A stretch of 5,495 nt of DNA from JBDKJS01 sp039806065 (GCA_039806065.1 JBDKJS010000232.1:1-5495); one strand, 5' to 3'. Counted from the first letter of the stretch, positions 1 through 5,495 are shown. Translations and numbers: made by a program. Notes: generated by a model not told the origin, from the sequence alone.

Positions 1-24
1 TAATCTTACAAAATATTCACACTT

Positions 25-47
25 GCTATGGCCTAAGTACTTATAGC
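25..47. repeat. Small dyad with a central palindrome
   Basis: GCTAT at 25-29 pairs with ATAGC at 43-47, and between and overlapping them lies the perfect 10-base palindrome TAAGTACTTA (34-43). The two pairings overlap at base 43, so they may be alternatives. It could be a weak terminator remnant of a gene left of the window or a protein binding site. There is no T-tract, and at this AT content chance is a fair explanation. Confidence 0.3.
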
Positions 48-124
48 CTATAAAACCTGATGAGGAAGAATTGAAAATAAAAATCTATCTAGCCATAGGA
101 AAAGCGAGAAAATCATTAGAAACA

Positions 125-147
125 TTACAATGTTTGAAAAATTGTAA
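125..147. promoter_or_regulatory. Perfect 7-base inverted repeat upstream of the operon
   Basis: TTACAAT (125-131) and ATTGTAA (141-147) are perfect inverted copies separated by nine bases, about 70 bases before the first start codon. Centre-to-centre distance of the half-sites is 16 bases, somewhat more than one helical turn. The place suits an operator for the lipoprotein operon. The arms are AT-rich, so a transcript hairpin would be weak and a terminator is unlikely. No regulator gene is in the window to match it to. Confidence 0.35.
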
Positions 148-217
148 ACAGCCAAAAAATTTAACATCCTATTAATTCGTTATCGATTAACTTAGCAGTG
201 TTACCTAAAAAAGCCCC

Positions 218-1072
218 ATGCGTTATTTTTTGATTTTACTATGCCTTACATGTTATGCTTGTAAAAAGGAAGAAGTATTGATACCTGGCAATCAAGCACC
301 AGCCGATCCTACTATTGAAGACATCACTATTACCAATTATATCAATAAAAATTATATCAATCTCTTCGGCCGTGAACCACTTACTTTAGAAAGAAATACT
401 GCCTACACCCTACTCCGTGGTGCCAACATGAGTGATAGCAGTAGAAAACAATTTTTATTAAATCTTTTTGCTGATCAAGAATATTTTTATCACCTTTTTG
501 ATCAAACCAGATTGGAGTTATTAAACAATCTAGATACTGCCGATATAGGTGATGACATACGTGATTACCAAGATTACCTTCAGGATTCAAGTTATCAACA
601 GTATTGGGCAGCTTATCAAGATGAGTTAGATAGGGTTACTGCCCTGTATAACATTCCAAGAGATTTAATCAATGGAAGCATAGGCATAGCTGAAATACAC
701 AGAAGATGTGTAAACAATGATTATTATGAAGACATTAATATGGGTACTGAAAATATTGTGGTGAGTATGTTTCAAAATTTTTTAAATCGCTATCCTACTA
801 TTAGTGAATTAGAGGCCGCCAAAGAAATGTATGACGGTGAGCCAGCAGTATTCTTTCTCCAAGCTGGTACTGGCAAAAATGATTTTTTTAATATATTCTT
901 CAGTTCAAATAATTACTATGAAGGATTAGTGCAAAACCTCTATATTAAGTTACTTTACAGAAATCCCACCAGTAGTGAAATGAGTGCAGCTACCTTAAAG
1001 TTTCAAGCCTCGAATAATTATTTAGAAATGCAAATTGACATTTTAACATCAGATGAATATGCCGGCATTTAA
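218..1072 (+). CDS. Lipoprotein with three R-x-P helical repeats, DUF1549/DUF1553-like
   Basis: The function is not known. The N-terminus is a short lipoprotein signal (hydrophobic residues 3-14, weak lipobox C-Y-A-C, lipidated Cys15) followed by Lys-Lys-Glu-Glu, so the protein should sit in the outer membrane, perhaps facing outward. Residues 41-93, 181-236 and 238-281 each follow one pattern: an aromatic helix, then R-x-P-x3-E (GREPLTLE, NRYPTISE, YRNPTSSE), a helix, and an end like ADQEYF, SSNNYY or TSDEYA. A partial extra end lies at 160-172. This resembles the R-x-P segments of the planctomycete PSCyt2/PSD1 (DUF1549/DUF1553) domains and, more loosely, DUF4214. The middle (100-150) is polar, helical and Tyr-rich. 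It is first in a likely six-gene operon and its end overlaps the next gene by 20 bases. The family link is motif-level only. Confidence 0.85.
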   Translation: MRYFLILLCLTCYACKKEEVLIPGNQAPADPTIEDITITNYINKNYINLFGREPLTLERNTAYTLLRGANMSDSSRKQFLLNLFADQEYFYHLFDQTRLELLNNLDTADIGDDIRDYQDYLQDSSYQQYWAAYQDELDRVTALYNIPRDLINGSIGIAEIHRRCVNNDYYEDINMGTENIVVSMFQNFLNRYPTISELEAAKEMYDGEPAVFFLQAGTGKNDFFNIFFSSNNYYEGLVQNLYIKLLYRNPTSSEMSAATLKFQASNNYLEMQIDILTSDEYAGI

Positions 1073-1550
1073 ATTGGCGATTGCGATTGGCACAGCCATT
1101 GCAATAACCCTTAGCAGTTGTAAGAAAGAAACTGATTTCATTTATGAAGTAGATGAAATAGCAATTGACAACAATGGAGATAAAGAAAATGTAAAATCTA
1201 CCACAGAGTTTATTTCTATTGCTTATTCAGATTTATACAATACTACCATTCTTACAGATACACTTTTAGCTCTTAAAATAGCCTATGAATCGTTTGGCGA
1301 TAAAAGACTGATTCAGGATAGAATTGTAAGACATTTTCTCAATTCACCCGGCACACAATTACCAAGTAACACCATCATGCGATCAAACCTCCAGTTATTC
1401 GTAAAGGATACTTATATTAAGTTGTACAATAGGGAACCTGATGCTATGGAACAGTATTTTATCAGTACCATCTTAAATGCCGATTCTACCATTACACCAG
1501 AATTGGTTTATTATGCCATGATGAGTGCAAATGAATACCGATACTATTAA
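1053..1550 (+). CDS. Short lipoprotein sharing the R-x-P helical repeat
   Basis: This 165-residue protein has a clear lipoprotein signal: hydrophobic residues 8-20, lipobox L-S-S-C, Cys23, then Lys-Lys-Glu. A polar acidic linker (24-50) follows. Residues 116-165 carry one good copy of the repeat seen in the preceding gene, with YIKLYNREPDAME at the core and SANEYRYY at the end; residues 53-98 look like a degenerate copy lacking the R-x-P. The close match of YIKLYNREP to YIKLLYRNP in the upstream protein suggests the two arose by duplication and may act as partners. The start lies inside the upstream gene (20-base overlap), pointing to translational coupling; Met3 at 1059 is an equally possible start. 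It ends 24 bases before the DUF1501-like gene. The function is unknown. Confidence 0.82.
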   Translation: MNMPAFKLAIAIGTAIAITLSSCKKETDFIYEVDEIAIDNNGDKENVKSTTEFISIAYSDLYNTTILTDTLLALKIAYESFGDKRLIQDRIVRHFLNSPGTQLPSNTIMRSNLQLFVKDTYIKLYNREPDAMEQYFISTILNADSTITPELVYYAMMSANEYRYY

Positions 1551-1574
1551 CCAAACTAATCTAACGCAACAACA

Positions 1575-2906
1575 ATGCAAAGAAGAGATTTTATTCGTAA
1601 AGCCGGACTAGCCAGCGCAGGCGCTATTACCATGCCTTATATTCTTCCAAGTGGACGATTATTTGCAGCAACTGGAAACAGGAAAGTAGATCATGTAGTA
1701 TTTTGCTTATTTGCTGGAGGCGTGCGCAGTTTAGAAAGTGTACAATTTGCAGAAGGAAATTTAATGCGTGCCTTATTCACGGGTAATGCACCAGTGAGCA
1801 ACGATATAGCGGCTTATTTAGATCCATTGCCCACACTTCCCTTAAGCAACCCATTACAGCAAAGTGGCACGCTATTTCGCCAATTTAAATATAAAGAAGG
1901 GCCCACTGGCCATTACAATGGCCACACCACAGCCATCACTGGAACCTATACTGAAACAGATCTTAGTATTAAAGATCATCCTAAAACACCAACCATTTTT
2001 GAATATTACAGGAAACACAACTCTCCATCTTTAGCAGCAAAAAAATGTTGGTGGGTAAGCAATTCATTAGGCCCTTATCCTGCACTAAACTACAGCAGTT
2101 ATCCAGGCTACGGTGCACTTTATGGTGCTAATTTCATTGCACCTACTTGGCTCTTCGCTTCTGATGCCAGATCAGTAATGGGTAATTTAAGAAACTTTAA
2201 TAGTGCTGAACAAAATCATATTAACCGCATGCAAAATTTCATGGATAATAACTTTAATAGAAATTTTATTAACCAAGATGCAGGGATATATAATGATCCA
2301 ACCGACATGTCCGATATCAATCTTTTCATTAACCAAATGCTAGTAGAATCGGGTAACGGAACCATATGGAATGCCATGAATGCAGGCAACTCTATGAACA
2401 ATGACATGGTAAATGTGGTTTTCGCAGAAAAAATAATTCAACGTTACTTGCCAGAACTTTTAGTTGTAAATATGACAGGAGTGGATGTTTGCCATACAAA
2501 CTTTACAGAATATTGTAATAATTTAACCAAAGCTGATTTTGCAGTAGCCCATCTATGGAAGACCATTCAAAACACGCCTGGAATGGCCAATAATACCGTA
2601 ATGATAGTTGCACCAGAACATGGTCGTAATTTGAATGGAAATAGTAATGTAGATCAAAATGGAAGAAATGCATTAGACCATACGGCCAGCACTAATGGTA
2701 ATGGCGATCAAACCGCTCGCGATATATTTTGCATGGTTGTAGGCCCGCCCAATGTAGTTGCTCAAAATCAAGTCATCAACACAGTGGCTGGAGATAGCAT
2801 AGAGATTGTGCCAACGATTGCATCACTACTAGGTTTCGAACAAGCCATACCACCAGGACTATTAAAACCATATAACACTTGCGATATGCAAGCAGCATTT
2901 ATTTAA
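1575..2906 (+). CDS. Tat-exported DUF1501-like protein, alkaline phosphatase superfamily
   Basis: The N-terminus QRRDFIRKAG is a twin-arginine signal (Arg3-Arg4), followed by a hydrophobic stretch (11-24) and a likely cleavage near Ala31-Ala32, so the folded protein should act outside the cytoplasm. At 443 residues it fits DUF1501 proteins. Three late blocks match their metal-site order: GVDVCH (Asp304, His307) for the usual GWDTH, PEHGRN (Glu348, His349) for SEFGRT, and ALDHTA (Asp368, His369) for GTDHG. GHTTAITG (116-123) is the best candidate for the nucleophile region, with Thr118 or Thr119. A hydrolase of phosphate or sulfate esters is therefore possible, but DUF1501 proteins have no firmly established substrate. 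The region 200-275 is Asn-rich. Flanking repeat and heme lipoproteins resemble the planctomycete pairing of DUF1501 with cytochrome-type proteins. The fold call is fairly sure; the activity is not. Confidence 0.85.
   Translation: MQRRDFIRKAGLASAGAITMPYILPSGRLFAATGNRKVDHVVFCLFAGGVRSLESVQFAEGNLMRALFTGNAPVSNDIAAYLDPLPTLPLSNPLQQSGTLFRQFKYKEGPTGHYNGHTTAITGTYTETDLSIKDHPKTPTIFEYYRKHNSPSLAAKKCWWVSNSLGPYPALNYSSYPGYGALYGANFIAPTWLFASDARSVMGNLRNFNSAEQNHINRMQNFMDNNFNRNFINQDAGIYNDPTDMSDINLFINQMLVESGNGTIWNAMNAGNSMNNDMVNVVFAEKIIQRYLPELLVVNMTGVDVCHTNFTEYCNNLTKADFAVAHLWKTIQNTPGMANNTVMIVAPEHGRNLNGNSNVDQNGRNALDHTASTNGNGDQTARDIFCMVVGPPNVVAQNQVINTVAGDSIEIVPTIASLLGFEQAIPPGLLKPYNTCDMQAAFI
1907..1924. repeat. Perfect 18-base inverted repeat inside the DUF1501-like gene
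   Basis: TGGCCATT (1907-1914) and AATGGCCA (1917-1924) are perfect inverted copies around the two bases AC. They arise from codons for Gly-His-Tyr-Asn-Gly-His (residues 112-117), next to the putative active-site Thr. Because two Gly-His pairs use similar codons, the symmetry may be a by-product of coding. Confidence 0.5.
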
Positions 2907-2925
2907 ATTAAAAAATAGCCTTAAA

Positions 2926-3828
2926 ATGTATCATAAGAATATATATTTATTGATGATGTTGGCTTGGTTGCTAGCAATGGTGTCATGTAAAAAGGAGAAC
3001 ACCCCTCCTAACCCATACGATGACATAGCTACCAACAGCGGTAGTGGATCAGGTACTGAACCATCACCAACCAGTATTCAAGGATTGCATAAAAATATTT
3101 TTTCTGTCAAATGCGCTAATCCAGGTTGCCATGATGGATCCTTTGAGCCTGATTTTAGAACTATTGAATCTTCCTATGCTACTTTAGTTTACCAAAGCAC
3201 CATTAAAACTACTGTGGATTCCATTCATTTTTTTTCTAAAAGAGTAGTGCCTGGCTCCTTAAGTGCGTCCTTTTTATATGATAGAATTACTACCACCACT
3301 ACTGAGTACATGCCTAGCAATGGAGTGCGCCTTGGCGCCTCTGACATAAGCAATATTGCCACATGGATTGCTGAAGGAGCCAAGGATCAATTAGGAAATT
3401 CACCTACCCTACCCAATAGCAGTCCTGATATTCATTGGTTCTTTGCCTTAGACAGTGCACTAAACAAAATAGATTCAATAAAATTAAATAACATAAATTC
3501 TAATCCATTTTTAATTGACCCAAATCAAACTATTATAATTGGATTTTGGGTTTCTGACGATAGCACTTCGCGGTCGCAATTACAAGATTGCAAAATAGGA
3601 TTCTCTAAATTTCGCGATGATTTTAGTAATGCCAGCTTTGTAAATTGTACTTATAGCAGTTCTACCGGATCATGGAATGCACTAGTATCCACGCTTAACT
3701 TTCAGCAGGGAGAACAAATTTATTTTAAATGTTATGCCAATGATGGTGACCACACTCTGCCTTCAGAGTTGCCTCGAATTGATTCACCTTATTGGTTAAA
3801 ATCCATATTTAGTTTCTATGTTCAATAA
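2926..3828 (+). CDS. Lipoprotein with a CX4CH heme-c domain
   Basis: The signal peptide (hydrophobic 7-19) ends in A-M-V-S with lipidated Cys21 and then Lys-Lys-Glu. A Gly/Ser/Pro-rich linker covers 37-50. Residues 53-153 form a small cytochrome-c-like domain: CANPGCH gives Cys63, Cys68 and His69 as covalent heme and proximal ligand sites, RVVPGS (106-111) and the EYMP segment (Met129, likely distal ligand) follow, and the domain closes with IATWIAEGA (144-152). The four-residue spacing between the cysteines differs from the standard CXXCH but is known in related secreted proteins. Residues 160-300 are beta-rich and unrecognised, with Cys222, Cys241 and Cys269 and an ANDGDH turn; a binding or sandwich domain is possible. 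An electron-transfer role at the envelope is inferred. The gene starts 19 bases after the DUF1501-like gene and overlaps the next by 11 bases. Confidence 0.85.
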   Translation: MYHKNIYLLMMLAWLLAMVSCKKENTPPNPYDDIATNSGSGSGTEPSPTSIQGLHKNIFSVKCANPGCHDGSFEPDFRTIESSYATLVYQSTIKTTVDSIHFFSKRVVPGSLSASFLYDRITTTTTEYMPSNGVRLGASDISNIATWIAEGAKDQLGNSPTLPNSSPDIHWFFALDSALNKIDSIKLNNINSNPFLIDPNQTIIIGFWVSDDSTSRSQLQDCKIGFSKFRDDFSNASFVNCTYSSSTGSWNALVSTLNFQQGEQIYFKCYANDGDHTLPSELPRIDSPYWLKSIFSFYVQ

Positions 3829-4258
3829 ACCTGCTCAGCTTTATCTGATTATTGTTTTAATGCTGTTGGCTTCCTGCAAAAAAGAAGACAATTACAGCAG
3901 TACGCCTTCCATCATTCTCAAAAACCTATCTGCTGACAATGTAAGTGAAGGCACTCCTATTACCCTTACTATTACCTATACTGATGGTGATGGAGATTTA
4001 GGAGAGAATACACCTGGTGTAAAGAATTTATTTGTCGTAGATAGTAGAGTAAATATTAGTTATGGATACCGAATAAATGAACTTGCTCCACGAGGGAGCA
4101 ACATTATCATAAAAGGAGACCTAGACATTAGTTTAAATGGACAATCAATTTTAAATGGTGGAAATTCTGAGCAAGTAGTTTATAATGTCTATGTAGTGGA
4201 CAGAGCGGGCAATGTAAGTAATACTGTGAGCACAGTTCCTATTACTATAACACAATAG
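3818..4258 (+). CDS. Small beta-sandwich lipoprotein with a DGDGDLG loop
   Basis: The signal peptide (hydrophobic 8-18) ends in the classic lipobox L-A-S-C with Cys20, followed by Lys-Lys-Glu-Asp. The mature part of about 125 residues looks like one immunoglobulin-like or cadherin-like sandwich: a strand at SIILKNLSA, then TPITLTITYTDGDGDLGEN (46-64), and a last edge of YNVYVVDRAGNVSN (122-135). The acidic loop Asp56, Asp58, Asp60 is a likely calcium site, and such DGDGDLG lipoproteins are common in Bacteroidota. The start overlaps the heme lipoprotein gene by 11 bases, which suggests coupled translation and a shared task, perhaps binding or presentation of a partner at the cell surface. No catalytic motif is visible. 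The exact function is unknown. Confidence 0.83.
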   Translation: MFNKPAQLYLIIVLMLLASCKKEDNYSSTPSIILKNLSADNVSEGTPITLTITYTDGDGDLGENTPGVKNLFVVDSRVNISYGYRINELAPRGSNIIIKGDLDISLNGQSILNGGNSEQVVYNVYVVDRAGNVSNTVSTVPITITQ

Positions 4259-4280
4259 GAGCCGAAAACTCATCCGGATC

Positions 4281-5324
4281 ATGACTCAACATCCCTTTAC
4301 TACAGCAATACTACAATGGTATCATTTCAATAAACGCGATCTTCCTTGGAGAAAAGACAACGATCCGTATAAAATTTGGTTATCGGAGATCATTTTACAA
4401 CAAACCCGAGTGGCACAAGGTCTGCCCTATTATAATATTTTTTTTGAAAATTATAAAACCATCAATGCATTTGCCAAAGCCCCACTAAGCGAAATATTAT
4501 TTCATTGGCAAGGCCTGGGCTATTATTCTAGGGCAAGGAACATGCACCATTGCGCAAACGAAATAGCAACCCAATATGATGGCGCTTTTCCTGACAAATA
4601 TGAATCGCTCATCAAACTAAAGGGAATTGGCACTTACACCGCTGCAGCCATTGCATCTATAGCATTTGGAAGGAGCCATGCGGTGGTGGATGGAAATGTT
4701 TATCGGGTACTTTCAAGATACTTTGGAATAACAACACCTATTGACAGTACTGAGGGTAAAAATACATTTAGCAATCTAGCACATGAATTGTTGCCTACAG
4801 CAGAGCCCGGCAATTATAACCAAGCCATTATGGATTTTGGCGCCTTGCAATGCAAACCTGCATTGCCCCAGTGCGACAAGTGTCCGCTAGCGGAACAATG
4901 TGTAGCCCTTCGCGAAGGAAAAGTTAATTTGCTCCCCATTAAATCCAAAAAAATAAAAATAAAAAAGAGGTATTTTCATTTTTTACATATAGCAATCAAC
5001 AACGCTATAGTTATTGAACAAAGAAATACAAAAGACATTTGGCATTCGCTCTATCAATTGCCATTACTTGAAACCAATATTCAAATGGATTTAACCCATG
5101 GGTATTTGAAGAAAGAAAATTTTGAATTGCCAATAAAAAAAATTTCAAAACCCATGATTGAATTGGAGCATAAGCTCACCCACCAGCACATAGTCGCAAA
5201 ATTTTATAAGGTTGAATTAAGTTCCAATGAAGTACCTGAACAATATATCGTAACGGAAAACAAAGAAACATTCGCCTTTCCAAAATTGATTACTAACTAC
5301 TTGAAAAAAATAGCTGGTTATTAA
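4281..5324 (+). CDS. mutY: A/G-specific adenine glycosylase MutY
   Basis: MutY removes adenine mispaired with 8-oxoguanine in DNA, starting base excision repair in the cytoplasm. The order of parts is complete: the WLSEIILQQT block with catalytic Glu36; the helix-hairpin-helix LKGIGTYTAAAI (113-124); VDGNVYRVLSR with catalytic Asp137; and a 4Fe-4S loop with Cys191, Cys198, Cys201 and Cys207 in C-X6-C-X2-C-X5-C spacing. A Lys-rich linker (222-229) leads to the NUDIX-like C-terminal domain that reads 8-oxoguanine, where HKLTHQ (297-302) sits at the place of the F-S-H loop of better-studied MutY proteins, so Phe and Ser are Leu and Thr here. The length of 347 is normal. The gene follows the lipoprotein genes by 22 bases and is probably co-transcribed, although it has no obvious functional tie to them. 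The start at the ATG is supported by the usual N-terminal helix before RDLPWR. Confidence 0.98.
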   Translation: MTQHPFTTAILQWYHFNKRDLPWRKDNDPYKIWLSEIILQQTRVAQGLPYYNIFFENYKTINAFAKAPLSEILFHWQGLGYYSRARNMHHCANEIATQYDGAFPDKYESLIKLKGIGTYTAAAIASIAFGRSHAVVDGNVYRVLSRYFGITTPIDSTEGKNTFSNLAHELLPTAEPGNYNQAIMDFGALQCKPALPQCDKCPLAEQCVALREGKVNLLPIKSKKIKIKKRYFHFLHIAINNAIVIEQRNTKDIWHSLYQLPLLETNIQMDLTHGYLKKENFELPIKKISKPMIELEHKLTHQHIVAKFYKVELSSNEVPEQYIVTENKETFAFPKLITNYLKKIAGY

Positions 5325-5338
5325 AATAACTTGTTATT
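5317..5338. terminator. Alternating inverted repeats at the convergent gene ends
   Basis: GTTATT (5317-5322), AA, AATAAC (5325-5330), TT and GTTATT (5333-5338) form three six-base units in alternating orientation. The middle unit can pair with either neighbour, giving two mutually exclusive short hairpins on either strand. It lies across the stop codons of mutY and the convergent MazG-like gene, where a two-way terminator would be expected. The stems are AT-rich, loops are very tight and no adjacent T-run follows, so a strong intrinsic terminator is not shown. Confidence 0.35.
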
Positions 5339-5495
5339 ACTACGATGCCTTTGCCGATCGCGAGTTGTTTTTTTTTCTAAATTTTTGTTAAACGCATCAG
5401 TCAAATTTATTCCAGTTTGATTCGCTATACAAATTAAGACCCATAATACATCAGCCAATTCATCGGCCAATTCTTTTTCATTTTCATGCTCCTTT
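5321..5495 (-). CDS. MazG-like nucleotide pyrophosphohydrolase, C-terminal part
   Basis: The gene runs in from the right edge; only its last 57 codons are present, ending in TAA at 5321-5323. The visible product contains KELADELADVLWVLICIANQ, in which the E-L-A-D of DELADV is the ExxD half of the magnesium-binding motif of all-alpha NTP pyrophosphohydrolases, followed by TGINLTDAFNKNLEKKT and a basic tail RDRQRHRSNNKLF. Enzymes of this kind split nucleoside triphosphates to monophosphate and pyrophosphate, often clearing unwanted nucleotides. Small MazG-like proteins have about 110 residues, so roughly half lies outside the window, including the first ExxE half. It converges on mutY with a four-base overlap (5321-5324). 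A run of nine A on the coding strand sits in the LEKKT codons. No gene symbol is given because several MazG-like subfamilies share this ending. Confidence 0.87.
   Translation of the reverse strand, partial: KEHENEKELADELADVLWVLICIANQTGINLTDAFNKNLEKKTTRDRQRHRSNNKLF

Larger units (their letters stand above)
1..217. other. AT-rich leader region without a gene
   Basis: No coding region is supported here on either strand: stops are frequent in all frames, and the longest minus-strand run I traced (about 25 codons) has no recognisable content. The region probably carries the promoter of the downstream operon. I could not find a convincing Bacteroidota promoter (TTG about 19 bases before TAnnTTTG). 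The closest -7 match is TAACTTAG at 188-195, which has no -33 element at the right distance. Two dyad symmetries are listed separately. No Shine-Dalgarno sequence precedes the first ATG, as is usual for this phylum. Confidence 0.7.

Noticed and set aside
188..195. TAACTTAG as a -7 promoter element
   Set aside because: It differs from TAnnTTTG in one base and no TTG-type -33 element lies 19-21 bases upstream, so a promoter call is not supported.
381..590. Minus-strand open frame of 69 codons
   Set aside because: It lies wholly inside the first lipoprotein gene, has no recognisable domain or signal, and the + strand frame is well supported by its lipobox and repeats.
1053..1072. Frameshift splitting one long gene into the first two lipoprotein genes
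   Set aside because: The second gene has its own complete lipoprotein signal with an L-S-S-C lipobox, so an overlapping pair of separate genes fits better.
2216..2407. Minus-strand open frame of 63 codons
   Set aside because: It is antisense to the Asn-rich part of the DUF1501-like gene and its Leu/Ile/Met-rich product looks like a by-product of that composition.
3289..3306. Short tandem of Thr codons (residues 122-126 of the heme lipoprotein) as a microsatellite
   Set aside because: It mixes ACT and ACC over only five codons, too short and uneven to suggest slippage.
5343..5376. Intrinsic terminator for mutY ending in the run of nine T at 5368-5376
   Set aside because: The only stem before it is CGAT/ATCG with a ten-base loop, too weak; the T-run is explained as Glu/Lys codons of the MazG-like gene on the other strand.
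1..5495. CRISPR array, tRNA, rRNA or insertion sequence
   Set aside because: No regularly spaced direct repeats, cloverleaf-like or rRNA-like stretches, transposase motifs or terminal inverted repeats were seen on reading both strands.

Overview
The window looks like Bacteroidota chromosome, probably from a Chitinophagales, Saprospirales or Sphingobacteriales-like lineage; the genus cannot be named from the sequence. The evidence is a low GC content, starts with no Shine-Dalgarno sequence, four short lipoprotein signals each ending in Cys-Lys-Lys-Glu, a DGDGDLG-type lipoprotein of a kind common in this phylum, and a MutY of ordinary bacterial type.

Layout. Bases 1-217 are AT-rich and hold no gene, only two small dyad symmetries. 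From 218 to 5324 six genes run on the + strand with gaps of 24 bases or less, or with overlaps (20 bases between genes 1 and 2, 11 bases between genes 4 and 5), so one operon is likely. In order they are: a lipoprotein with three helical repeats of the R-x-P type (218-1072); a shorter lipoprotein with the same repeat (1053-1550); a Tat-exported DUF1501-like protein of the alkaline phosphatase superfamily (1575-2906); a lipoprotein with a c-type heme domain of unusual CX4CH spacing (2926-3828); a small beta-sandwich lipoprotein with a DGDGDLG loop (3818-4258); and the DNA repair glycosylase MutY (4281-5324). On the - strand, the C-terminal half of a MazG-like nucleotide pyrophosphohydrolase enters from the right edge and overlaps the mutY stop by four bases.

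How the parts may work together. The first five products are all predicted to leave the cytoplasm: four as lipoproteins and one through Tat. A heme-c domain, DUF1549/DUF1553-like R-x-P helical repeats and a Tat-exported DUF1501 protein together recall the planctomycete PSCyt1/PSCyt2/PSD1 plus DUF1501 gene pairs, whose role is largely unknown. Here the parts are split over separate small lipoproteins. This is the best candidate in the window for an undescribed envelope system, but the link is inferred from motifs and not from any database search. MutY and the MazG-like enzyme are ordinary housekeeping genes of nucleotide and DNA quality control.
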